Shown here one piece after another: positions 7,230 through 14,837 of a stretch of 53,547 nucleotides of DNA. The stretch is from an uncultured Lachnospiraceae bacterium. GTDB lineage: Bacteria > Bacillota > Clostridia > Lachnospirales > Lachnospiraceae. The stretch lies in NCBI GenBank assembly GCA_947631685.1, contig CANRMI010000015.1:1-53547 (forward strand), in the 5' to 3' direction. Each line of letters starts with the position of its first letter. Position 1 is the stretch's first letter. A program made the translations under genes and the position numbers. The notes beneath the pieces were generated by a model. It was not told the origin of the DNA, did no database searches, and saw only the letters and a list, made by a program, of their open reading frames with translations.

Positions 7230-7748
7230 ATGGAATTAGCAAAATACAAGGCGTGTATATGTGAAGGCTCTGCCGAAGAAGCTATTATCGACATACTGGT
7301 TGATAATGATCTTCTGATTTTCAACAGAGAAGAAATGTTGGAAGAACGTGTCATCCGTTGCAGAAGTGCTAAACGATTCGAGGAGCGTTACTTACGGAAA
7401 GGATTCGATGAGCAGATTTCTGTGATACGGATTTTGGATTCTCGCAGAGAGGAATTTCGATTGAGTAAAGCATATGAGCAGAAAATTGACGTGGTAAATG
7501 TCATTACTGCTCCAGAAATTGAAATGCTGATTATTCATGCGGAAGGAGCATATGATCAGTTTAAGCGTTCTGGAAAAAAACCAAGCGAATTTTGTAAAAT
7601 AAATCTTCGGATGCATGATGTGCAGTCGTATGATTTTGTGAAGCAGTATTTCAGTAATCCTCAGCTCTTGGTGAAAGCCATAAAAGAGTATCGCAGAACA
7701 GCAAATATCCCCAAAGGAGAATACAGCTTGTCTGATTTGCTGAGATGA
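7230..7748 (+). CDS. RloB/TOPRIM-like partner protein of the AAA ATPase
   Basis: A protein of 172 aa. The start ACICEGSAEEAIIDILV resembles the first acidic motif of TOPRIM/RloB proteins (hydrophobic strand, EG, then E). The block ITAPEIEMLIIHAEG resembles the RloB segment NP-x-FE-x-W-hhh-H. An intermediate ILDSRREEF could hold the second acidic position, but a clear DxD is missing. An AAGGAGG site lies 12 nt after the ATPase stop, so the genes are co-transcribed. RloB-type proteins accompany AAA ATPases in RloAB and AbiL loci. Assignment to that family is tentative because similarity is limited to these motifs. Confidence 0.6.
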   Translation: MELAKYKACICEGSAEEAIIDILVDNDLLIFNREEMLEERVIRCRSAKRFEERYLRKGFDEQISVIRILDSRREEFRLSKAYEQKIDVVNVITAPEIEMLIIHAEGAYDQFKRSGKKPSEFCKINLRMHDVQSYDFVKQYFSNPQLLVKAIKEYRRTANIPKGEYSLSDLLR

Positions 7749-7841
7749 GCGTTGCTTTTTTGATACATTGGCCGTGACTCAAATGGTCACCAGGAGATAA
7801 ACGGGTACCAGTTTATAGAAAACAGAATAGAATCGTCTTTG

Positions 7842-7875
7842 ATGCCTCGTTGGGAAACCAACGGGGTATTTTTTT
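7842..7875 (+). terminator. Intrinsic terminator of the AAA/RloB-like operon
   Basis: A 12-bp stem ATGCCTCGTTGG and CCAACGGGGTAT with a GAAA loop is followed by seven T residues. It lies about 95 bp after the stop of the RloB-like gene and separates it from the hairpin-rich region. Confidence 0.9.
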
Positions 7876-7919
7876 GCCTCAATCCGGCTGTATAGAACAC
7901 TGGAAAAGTCAAAACGAAC

Positions 7920-8354
7920 CGTATGTAGTCCTGCAAGGACAACCAAAGTGCGCCTACGAGGCCAACGCGAAACCGGAGGATTCTTGTTAAACTTACTTTG
8001 TAAGGACGAAAGTCCGGATGTCCCTTGAAAACTGAATACTCATTCTTCAGGTACATTCCTGTTTGGTCGAGCCTTAGACTGCACGCCATGAAGCCCATCG
8101 GGGCGATAGCGGTTTCGCAGAAGCAAATGCCGGATTGCAACCGGCGGCGGTGTTAAAGCCGGACAGGGACAATGATACTTCCGTAATTCGCGGTCCGGCC
8201 ATAAGGAAGGCGGGATGGTTAAATTCCAATGGAGCAGTGAAGCACACTGCCGCCTGTGAGAAATCCTACATCTCTGGGGTGATAAGAAAAAGTACAGAGA
8301 AACCATATTTTCAGAAAGCGCTGCCGGGTGCTGTATCAGCATGATACCTGGCAG
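7920..8354 (+). ncRNA. Candidate structured RNA region upstream of the MazF-type toxin
   Basis: About 430 bp without a credible gene on either strand but with many short perfect hairpins. These are GTCCT/AGGAC (7928-7940), GGAC-GAAA-GTCC (8004-8015), GCCC/GGGC (8093-8104), GCCGG/CCGGC (8129-8145), GCCGGAC/GTCCGGC (8158-8199), GCAGT/ACTGC (8234-8250), TCTCTG/CAGAGA (8271-8300) and CTGCC-GGGT with ACCT-GGCAG (8321-8354). The stretch is GC-richer than the genes before it. It lies between a strong terminator and the toxin gene, in the same direction. It could be a long leader, a ribozyme-like or intron remnant, or an independent RNA. The strand and ends are not established. Confidence 0.45.
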
Positions 8355-8396
8355 ACTTTATCCATATCAGTGTATGGAGATTGGAGACAACAGCAT

Positions 8397-8819
8397 ATGA
8401 AAGAAAACTGGGTTTATCGGCGAGGTGATTTATATCTCGCCAATCTCGGTGTTCCGGTCGGATCAAAGCAGGGCGGTGTTCGTCCTGTTGTGGTTCTTCA
8501 GAATGATGTCGGTAATTATTATGCGCCGACGATCACGATTGCTCCGCTGACATCGAAAATTGAGAAGAAGCGAAAACAGCCAACGCATTTCTTTCTCCGT
8601 AAAGCAAAGGGACTGGCAAAACCGTCTATGGTATTGGCAGAACAGCTCGACACCTGCGACAAGATATGCGTGATTCGCTATCTTGGGCGGGTAAGTAAGG
8701 GGCAGATGCGTGGGATTGATGAAGCAGTAAGGATTCAACTTGGATATTACATTCCGGAACAAGCAGAGAAAAAAAGACAGGGCAAATGCCGAAAGGATGG
8801 CGAAGAAGGCGATGGATAA
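8397..8819 (+). CDS. PemK/MazF-family endoribonuclease toxin
   Basis: A protein of 140 aa. It has the MazF/PemK core: RRGDLYLANLG, then GVRPVVVLQND with the conserved RPVVV strand, TITIAPLTS, and a later SMVLAEQLDTCDK segment. Members cleave mRNA at short sequences, normally held in check by a MazE/PemI antitoxin. The ATG at 8397 is used because GGAG lies 10 nt upstream; the open frame begins further left without a site. The tail after residue 115 is basic and hydrophilic. No classical antitoxin gene lies upstream; instead there is the hairpin-rich region. The gene overlaps the next small HTH gene by 8 bp, so that protein could be its partner. Confidence 0.87.
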   Translation: MKENWVYRRGDLYLANLGVPVGSKQGGVRPVVVLQNDVGNYYAPTITIAPLTSKIEKKRKQPTHFFLRKAKGLAKPSMVLAEQLDTCDKICVIRYLGRVSKGQMRGIDEAVRIQLGYYIPEQAEKKRQGKCRKDGEEGDG

Positions 8820-9042
8820 ACTGATTACAAGGAAAGAAGCAGCCAGTATACTGGGAATCAGCGTAAAAACACTGGATGCTGCAAGAACAGACGGTTTGAT
8901 CTCCTATGTTCAGTATGTGGAAAACGGCTGCGTTTATTTCACGGAAGTGGGGATTCAGGAGTACATTGCAAAATGTACGCACCGTGCAAAACCGATGGAA
9001 CGTGCTGCGACATATCGCAAACCTCGAAGCTTTCGGCGGTGA
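8812..9042 (+). CDS. Excisionase-like small HTH protein
   Basis: A protein of 76 aa. Residues about 3-50 (MDKLITRKEAASILGISVKT.. to YFTEVGIQEYIAK) match the winged HTH_17/excisionase pattern, with the RKEAA-x-LG-h recognition unit. The C-terminus is basic. The ATG at 8812 overlaps the toxin stop; an ATG at 8797 or TTG at 8740 could extend it, but those residues are unlike the family. It precedes two integrase genes, where excisionases usually lie. A role as antitoxin for the overlapping MazF-type gene is possible but unsupported by motif. Confidence 0.75.
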   Translation: MDKLITRKEAASILGISVKTLDAARTDGLISYVQYVENGCVYFTEVGIQEYIAKCTHRAKPMERAATYRKPRSFRR

Positions 9043-9113
9043 AAATCGACATCGTTGAGTATGGACGATGAATCCGCAATAATGAAAGCATCAACAGGAT
9101 TGGAGGTAATGAT

Positions 9114-10322
9114 ATGGCGGCAAGAAGAATGATGCTTCCCGATTATGGTACGGTGAGTATGAAGGGAACGCAATATTATCGAACCCGTGTAACAGATCAG
9201 CAGGGACGGCGGGTTTCCTTATATGCAAGAACGAGAGAGGAACTGTACCAGAAGGAACAGGAAGCGATCCAGCAGATTGAGAACAAGACGTATCGCCGCA
9301 GTACACCTACAGTAGAGGAGTATTGCGAGAAATGGCTGCTGATGCAGTCGGCACAGATCAGGATGACAACGCTGATTGACTATACATCGAAAGTGAAGAA
9401 CTACATCATCAAGCCATTGGGCGATATGCATATGGGAGATGTAACAGCAGATGACATTCGCCTGGCACTGTTGGCGGCATCGAAAAAGTCGGCATCCGTG
9501 TACAAATCAGTGAATGTTCTATATAAGTGTATTTTCACGGCAGCAATGGAGAGTAAGATCATTGATGAGAATCCGACCATCTATCTGAAGAAGAATGTGG
9601 GCGGGATTCCCCAGAAGGACCGCCTCCCGCTTACGGATGAGCAGGTGGATAAGCTGCTGGATGCCATTTACGGCTTACCGCCGTATGTGTTCGTGATGCT
9701 GGGGCTGTACGCAGGATTGCGGAGAGAAGAAATCCTCGGACTTCAATGGGATTCGGTGTATCTTGATTGCGAGGCTCCGTACCTTACCGTTCGGAGAGCC
9801 TGGCATACGGAGCATAATCGTCCGGTGATTCTGACAGAGCTGAAAACAAAGGCAGCGCATCGGAATGTCCCTCTGCCGGATAATCTTCTGGAATGTCTGA
9901 AAGAGGCGAAGAAGACATCGACATCGGATTTTGTGGTTGCAAACCGGGATGGAGACCCGTTGTCCTATACGCAGTTCAAGAGATTATGGCAGTATATCGT
10001 AACCCGTACCACCAAGGAACGCTGCTATTACCGCTATGAAGATGGCAAGAGGGTGAAGCATACGGTGAAGCCGGTTCTGGGGCAAAAGGCAGCACACAAT
10101 GGGAATGTGGTTTACAGTCTGGACTTTGAGGTGACTCCGCATCAGCTGCGGCACACCTATATTACGAATCTGATTCATGCTTCGGTTGATCCGAAGACAG
10201 TTCAGTATCTTGCCGGTCATGAAAGCAGCAAGATCACCATGGATATTTACGCCAAGGTGAAATATAATCGCCCAGAGCAGCTCGCAGGAGTGCTTGAAGA
10301 TGCTTTTGCATCGTGGGATTAA
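9114..10322 (+). CDS. Tyrosine site-specific integrase (first of a tandem pair)
   Basis: A protein of 402 aa with the layout of Tn916-type integrases. A basic N-terminal arm-binding region holds MKGTQYYRTRVTD, a core-binding SAM-like domain begins at TVEEYCEKWLLM (about 65-165), and a catalytic domain follows. Catalytic residues are visible: Arg in YAGLRREEILGL, His and Arg in HQLRHTYITNL, His in YLAGHESSKIT, and the Tyr nucleophile in MDIYAKVKYN. A GGAGG site lies upstream of the ATG. The gene ends in its own terminator and is followed by a second, similar integrase. It presumably excises and integrates the element. Confidence 0.93.
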   Translation: MAARRMMLPDYGTVSMKGTQYYRTRVTDQQGRRVSLYARTREELYQKEQEAIQQIENKTYRRSTPTVEEYCEKWLLMQSAQIRMTTLIDYTSKVKNYIIKPLGDMHMGDVTADDIRLALLAASKKSASVYKSVNVLYKCIFTAAMESKIIDENPTIYLKKNVGGIPQKDRLPLTDEQVDKLLDAIYGLPPYVFVMLGLYAGLRREEILGLQWDSVYLDCEAPYLTVRRAWHTEHNRPVILTELKTKAAHRNVPLPDNLLECLKEAKKTSTSDFVVANRDGDPLSYTQFKRLWQYIVTRTTKERCYYRYEDGKRVKHTVKPVLGQKAAHNGNVVYSLDFEVTPHQLRHTYITNLIHASVDPKTVQYLAGHESSKITMDIYAKVKYNRPEQLAGVLEDAFASWD

Positions 10323-10343
10323 GAGTAAATCAGAAAAAACTTG

Positions 10344-10376
10344 GGGCAGGGATGGTCAAAAATCCCTGCCCTTTTT
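10344..10376 (+). terminator. Intrinsic terminator after the first integrase
   Basis: A perfect 10-bp stem GGGCAGGGAT and ATCCCTGCCC with an 8-nt loop, followed by five T residues, lies 22 bp after the integrase stop. Confidence 0.9.
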
Positions 10377-10469
10377 ACATACATTCGACATCCTTGAAGG
10401 AAGTGGTGTACGCCATGATAATAAGAGTAGCAACACCCAATGTATGAAGATAGACGAGGAGGAGAACAC

Positions 10470-11681
10470 ATGGCTAAAGGAAAAAAGCGCCCTGCTGAAC
10501 TTCCGGAATACGGAACAGTGATGATGAAAGGGGTACAGTATTACCGCACCCGGATTACAGATGCAGACGGAAAGAGAGTGGCGATTTATGGGCTGACACG
10601 CGAAGAATTATATGACCGGGTGGAAGATGCCCAGAAGAAAATTGCAGAAGTGGTTTTCCACAGAGAGAATCCGACCGTGGAAGAGTACTGCGAAAAATGG
10701 CTGCTGATGCGGTCTGGAACGGTAAGAACCAATACGTTGGAGGGATACGAGCGGATGGTGAATCGGTACATCGTGGGTCCGATTGGACAGATGTATATGG
10801 ACGAGGTGACCACAGATGACCTGCGGCTGCTGATGGTTCCGTTATCAAAAGGTTCTTCCGGAATGTATGGTCAGCTCAATATGCTGATTAAGAACATTTT
10901 TAATTCAGCAGAAGAGAGCAAGGTGATTAAAGAGAATCCATCCAAAACGATTTGCGCAAGAGGCGGAAAGCCAGCGAAACGGCGCGAGGCTTTGACGGAT
11001 GAACAGACTGCCATTTTGCTGGATAGCATTCGTGAACTTCCACCGTATGTCTTCGTGATGATCGGTTTGTACGCGGGATTGCGTAGAGAAGAGATCCTTG
11101 GATTAAAATGGGACTGCGTATTCCTGGATGAAAAAACGCCGTACATTTCGGTAAGGCGTGCATGGCATGTGGAAGGCGGTGAGCCGGTAGTCAACACGCT
11201 ATTGAAGACACCGGCAGCAAAACGAGATGTTCCGATTCCAAAATGCCTGGTAGCCTGTCTCAAGGAAGAAAGGGAAAAATCAGAATCGGAATATGTGATC
11301 TCGAATTCGAAGGGAACTGTTTTGACGGAAACACAGTTTGTGAGAGTCTGGAAGTACATAACAGTCCGTTCTACTGCAGAACGCTGTTATTACACTTATG
11401 TAAATGGACAGTCCATCAAGCATAGAATAAAGCCAAGGCTTGGTGAGCATCAGCCGAATAATCCCAAACTGGTGTATACGATGGACTTCAAGGTGACTCC
11501 GCACATGCTGCGGCACACCTACATCACCAATCTGATTTACAAAGGTGTTGATCCCAAGACGGTGCAGTATCTGGCAGGCCATGAGAACAGCAAAACGACT
11601 ATGGACATCTATGCGAAAGTCAAGTATAATAAACCTGAGGAATTAAGCAGCGTTGTGAATGCTGCATTCGGGCTGCGTTAA
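10470..11681 (+). CDS. Tyrosine site-specific integrase (second of a tandem pair)
   Basis: A protein of 403 aa. The ATG at 10470 has GAGGAGG 7 nt upstream; the frame opens further at 10440 without a site. It is collinear with the first integrase, sharing PTVEEYCEKWLLM, ELPPYVFVM, LYAGLRREEILGL, LRHTYITNLI and YLAGHE-x-SK-x-TMDIYAKVKYN. The catalytic Arg, His-x-x-Arg, His and Tyr are all present, so it looks active. The two genes probably arose by duplication or by accretion of a second element using a related enzyme. Being the last gene before chromosomal DNA, it is probably closest to the attachment site. Confidence 0.93.
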   Translation: MAKGKKRPAELPEYGTVMMKGVQYYRTRITDADGKRVAIYGLTREELYDRVEDAQKKIAEVVFHRENPTVEEYCEKWLLMRSGTVRTNTLEGYERMVNRYIVGPIGQMYMDEVTTDDLRLLMVPLSKGSSGMYGQLNMLIKNIFNSAEESKVIKENPSKTICARGGKPAKRREALTDEQTAILLDSIRELPPYVFVMIGLYAGLRREEILGLKWDCVFLDEKTPYISVRRAWHVEGGEPVVNTLLKTPAAKRDVPIPKCLVACLKEEREKSESEYVISNSKGTVLTETQFVRVWKYITVRSTAERCYYTYVNGQSIKHRIKPRLGEHQPNNPKLVYTMDFKVTPHMLRHTYITNLIYKGVDPKTVQYLAGHENSKTTMDIYAKVKYNKPEELSSVVNAAFGLR

Positions 11682-11866
11682 ACTGCACCAAAAATTTCGC
11701 GATTTCGTGGGTTTACCTATGGGTTTACTGAGAGAGGAAAGCCCGAAAAACCGCATGAATACTGGTCTTTTTGGATCAAGGTCAGGTGAATACGGTCTCA
11801 AAGCCGCACGTAGAGCGCCTCAGTTCAGCAAGCGTTAATAGAGCGCAAATTTTGTGCAAGCATTTC
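11682..11866. other. Probable right end / attachment region of the element
   Basis: No gene is seen here. The octamer GGGTTTAC occurs twice close together (near 11709 and 11720). The sequence lies directly after the second integrase, where Tn916-type elements carry their end. The matching left end is outside the window, so no att core can be defined. Confidence 0.3.
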
Positions 11867-11901
11867 AAAGCCTCGAAAACAAGCTGTTTTCGGGGCTTTT
11901 T
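11867..11901 (+). terminator. Intrinsic terminator at the element-chromosome border
   Basis: The 15-bp arms AAAGCCTCGAAAACA and TGTTTTCGGGGCTTT pair with one wobble around AGC and run into a T-rich end. This could be the terminator of the chromosomal gene into whose 3' side the element inserted, or of the integrase. Confidence 0.8.
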
Positions 11902-11925
11902 AGTAATTGAAAGAGGAGAGAGTAT

Positions 11926-14217
11926 ATGCGTTTATATAGTATTTGCGGTAAATACGGTAAAAAATGTATCGTGGCATTTCTGGTTCTGCTGCTGTTAAGC
12001 GGCACAGCCTGCGGGGAGGAGCCGGATCCGGAAAATCCCGTCGAAGAAACGGCGGCGCCTGGGGAGGAATATGTCTATGTGCCGGAGTATACGGTAAAGG
12101 AGCTGCCGGATAATCTTAACGACTGCAAGATTCTGCTGCGAGGGGACAGGGTGTATCAATCCTGTTCTTTTTTGAATCTGGAAAGTGGCAGGACGTCCTG
12201 GGAACTGACAGCCTCCTCCTTGGACGGGGAGCTCTTCTGGAAGCTGGAGAGGAGCAGGGACGCGGACGAACCCTATGTGGCTTATATCGTGGATTATGAC
12301 GCGGACGGGGAAGGAAATGTCTATACCGTAGAAGCCGCCTATCCCTCTGAGGAGGACAGGAGCCAGGTTTTCTATTATTTGTGCGTGTATGACAGCGCCG
12401 GCAAAAAGACCGTGGCCCAGGATATAACGGATATGCTGGAAGACGCCGGCAGCAGAGAAATTCCGGCGGAAATCCTGCTGGACGGAGCGGGAAAGATTTA
12501 TGTAAACTGTACGGACGTGGTACTGCTGTTTGAGGCGGACGGCAGCTTCGCGGGAAAGATTGCCGGAGAAGAGAGCGCCTTTATGGGAAAGGACGCAGAG
12601 GGAGAAGTCTGCCTTTTTTATCAGGATCTCAACTCCGCGGATTACGCCATGCAGGGAGTGGCGCTGGATTTTGAGAGAGCGGCGCGAGGAGAGGTTTTCG
12701 GAAACCTGCCGCGGATGAGCGGGCAGTGCGTTCCGGGAATACAAGGGGACTTTCTTATCAGCGACGGCAGCAGGGTATATGAGTATAAAAGGGAAACCCA
12801 GAGTCTGGATCCGTTATTTGATTGGCAGGACTATGACATTATCGGCAGTGATGTGGCGGGCATGGGGCCGACCGGAGACGGAGGACTGTACGTGGTGACA
12901 AAAAACTGGCGGGCGAGGACGGCGGAGATCGTTTTACTAAAGCCGGTCAGGGCTTCGGAAGTGGTGCCCAAACAGGAGATTGTACTGGGAGTTCTTAGGG
13001 AGGATGCGTATCTTCAGGAGCAGGTGGTCTCTTTTAACAGAAGCAGCGGAGAGTACCGGGTGGTGCTCAGGGCCTATGAGGACTCGAACGCGGGCGTAAG
13101 CTATGAAGAGGGAAAAAACGACCTGTATCTGGATATTACAACGGGAAACAGTCCCGATATCTTTGAAATGTCCCAGCTGGATCCGGAGGAGCTGACACTG
13201 GCCGGCGCGGTGGAGGATCTGCGCCCCTATCTGGAAAACAGCTCTGTGCTGGATGAAGAGGACTACCTGGAAAATGTGCTGGATGGGTATACTTATGCAG
13301 GAAAGCTGGCCGGTATTCCCCATACCGTTTTTCTGCGCTCTGTGGCAGGCAGTGCCTCCGGTCTGGGAGAAAGGGGCTGGACGCCGCAGGAGGTTCTGTC
13401 CTATGCCGAAGAGCATCCCGGCTCCCGGCTGTTTGCGCACTATACCAGAGACAGGATGCTGGATTTCTGCTTTGGCTATGATCCGGATGCCTTTATAACG
13501 GAAGAGGGCGGAGAGCTGCGGTTTGAATCCGAGCTCTGTGCCAGACTGCTGGAACTCATAAAAGAGTATCCGGAATCCACGGCGCCGGGTGAGGAGCAGC
13601 CGTCGGACGCGGAACTTTTGCAGTCCGGGGAGGTACTGCTCTATCCTGCGCAGATAGGATATTTTTACGAAGCGGAGCTGTATCCTTTTTTGTTTGGGGA
13701 GCCGGTTCGCTTTGTGGGCTATCCCTCCGGGGACGGAACCCGCAAAGCTGTGCTGGAGTGTGAGAGTTTGTATGGCATATCCGCTGCATCCCGACAGAAG
13801 GAGGGCGCGTGGGCTTTTGTGGAATACTGTCTGAGCAGACCGGCAGAATCCTACGGATTTTCTCCGCGTATTTCCTGTCTGGAGGAGCAGATAAGCAGAG
13901 AGCAGGAATGCAAAAGGGACGAGGAAGGCAATCCCGTAAACGATGAAACGGGGAATCCGCTTCCCGCGTGGGGCCCGGTCGGGCAGAGCATCGGAGATGC
14001 TTCGACCTTTTTCTATTATCGGATTCCCGGCAAAGAGGAGATTGCGGTGGTGAGAGAACTGCTGGAGACGGCAGCGCCTGCCCGTACCGGTGCCCGGGAA
14101 ATACTGGCGGTAGCGCAGGAGGAAGCGGGAGCCTATTTCGCGGGCCAGAAAACGGCGGAAGAGGCAGCGGATATTATCGGAAGACGTATCTTGCTCTACA
14201 GACAGGAGAGGCAGTAA
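11926..14217 (+). CDS. Large lipoprotein with C-terminal solute-binding-like domain
   Basis: A protein of 763 aa. A signal peptide (CIVAFLVLLLL) ends in the lipobox LSGTAC, so Cys29 or so is expected to be lipidated and the protein to be anchored outside the membrane. An acidic linker follows. Residues about 45-350 have a repeated strand pattern resembling a beta-propeller sensor. From about 350 the sequence resembles an extracellular solute-binding protein of ABC importers: QEIVLGVLRED, SFNRSSGEYRVVLRAYE, ITTGNSPDIFEMSQLDPEEL, and later QKEGAWAFVEYCLSR. No permease genes are adjacent. The next genes encode a sigma factor and its probable membrane inhibitor, so a signalling role is possible. 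Ligand unknown. Confidence 0.75.
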   Translation: MRLYSICGKYGKKCIVAFLVLLLLSGTACGEEPDPENPVEETAAPGEEYVYVPEYTVKELPDNLNDCKILLRGDRVYQSCSFLNLESGRTSWELTASSLDGELFWKLERSRDADEPYVAYIVDYDADGEGNVYTVEAAYPSEEDRSQVFYYLCVYDSAGKKTVAQDITDMLEDAGSREIPAEILLDGAGKIYVNCTDVVLLFEADGSFAGKIAGEESAFMGKDAEGEVCLFYQDLNSADYAMQGVALDFERAARGEVFGNLPRMSGQCVPGIQGDFLISDGSRVYEYKRETQSLDPLFDWQDYDIIGSDVAGMGPTGDGGLYVVTKNWRARTAEIVLLKPVRASEVVPKQEIVLGVLREDAYLQEQVVSFNRSSGEYRVVLRAYEDSNAGVSYEEGKNDLYLDITTGNSPDIFEMSQLDPEELTLAGAVEDLRPYLENSSVLDEEDYLENVLDGYTYAGKLAGIPHTVFLRSVAGSASGLGERGWTPQEVLSYAEEHPGSRLFAHYTRDRMLDFCFGYDPDAFITEEGGELRFESELCARLLELIKEYPESTAPGEEQPSDAELLQSGEVLLYPAQIGYFYEAELYPFLFGEPVRFVGYPSGDGTRKAVLECESLYGISAASRQKEGAWAFVEYCLSRPAESYGFSPRISCLEEQISREQECKRDEEGNPVNDETGNPLPAWGPVGQSIGDASTFFYYRIPGKEEIAVVRELLETAAPARTGAREILAVAQEEAGAYFAGQKTAEEAADIIGRRILLYRQERQ

Positions 14218-14342
14218 AAGAGGAGGACAGCGGAAAAATAATTTTTTGAATCAAAATGAGATATTTCACCTGCGGCGGGCATCTAATCAGTGTATCGGCC
14301 GATACGGACGGAGCGCAATCCAAAAGAAAAGGAGTTTACGGT

Positions 14343-14837
14343 ATGGATAAAGAAAACTTCAGCCGCCAGGTGTTGAAAGCCGAAAGTTCCTTATACCATG
14401 TGGCAAAATCGATTCTTCACAATGATGAAGACTGCGCGGACGCGATTCAGAATGGTATCCTGAAAGCGTATGAGAAATTGGATACCCTGCGCAGCGAGAA
14501 GTATTTTAAAACCTGGCTCACCAGGATTGTGATCAACGAGTGCTACCAGCTTTTGAGGATCCGAAGCAGATATGTCTGCCTGGATGATCATGAAGACTGG
14601 GAAACGAAAGTATCGGGAGACGGATATTCCTGTGAAAGCGAAGAGCAGGATATCATGGAGGCCCTGATGCGGCTGGATGAAAAATATCGGCTGCCCATTG
14701 TGCTCCATGAGATAGAGGGCTATTCCTCAAAGGAAATCGGGCAGATCCTGGGACTGTCTGAAACCAATGTGGGGAACCGTCTTTTCAGAGGAAAGAAGAT
14801 GCTTAGAAAATGGTTAGAGGGAGAAGAGCAGACATGA
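14343..14837 (+). CDS. ECF-type RNA polymerase sigma factor
   Basis: A protein of 164 aa. The ATG at 14343 has AAAAGGAG 8 nt upstream; the longer frame to 14256 lacks a site. Region 2 is visible as AKSILHNDEDCADAIQNGIL and AYEKLDTLRSEKYFKTWLTR with the conserved DAIQ helix. Region 4 is LPIVLHEIEGYSSKEIGQIL with the HTH GLSETNVGNRLFRGKKML. Such factors direct envelope-stress or antimicrobial-response regulons. The stop overlaps the ATG of a membrane protein (ATGA), the usual arrangement of a sigma factor and its anti-sigma factor. Confidence 0.92.
   Translation: MDKENFSRQVLKAESSLYHVAKSILHNDEDCADAIQNGILKAYEKLDTLRSEKYFKTWLTRIVINECYQLLRIRSRYVCLDDHEDWETKVSGDGYSCESEEQDIMEALMRLDEKYRLPIVLHEIEGYSSKEIGQILGLSETNVGNRLFRGKKMLRKWLEGEEQT

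Larger units (their letters stand above)
1..11870 (+). mobile_element. Right-hand part of an integrative (ICE-like) element
   Basis: The stretch combines an ImmR/ImmA-type regulator pair, a Y-family polymerase operon, a second peptidase, small XRE and excisionase-like proteins, a MazF toxin, a two-gene ATPase defence-like cassette and two tyrosine integrases at the right end. This is the usual cargo and exit end of Clostridia integrative elements. After the second integrase (11681) the gene content turns into GC-richer ordinary chromosome. The left end and any relaxase or type IV secretion genes are outside the window, and no direct repeats defining attL/attR could be identified, so the right boundary (between 11682 and about 11870) is inferred. 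Confidence 0.6.

Noticed and set aside
7920..8354. Group II intron or HEARO-type RNA
   Set aside because: GTGCGCC near 7948 resembles a group II 5' end, but no domain V, maturase, IscB or HNH gene was found, so the name is not applied.
8740..9042. Longer version of the excisionase-like protein starting at a TTG
   Set aside because: The extra residues overlap the toxin C-terminus and do not resemble the HTH family; the ATG at 8812 gives the expected N-terminus.
12530..12718. Small plus-strand frame inside the lipoprotein gene
   Set aside because: Out-of-frame shadow of the larger gene with no start signal.
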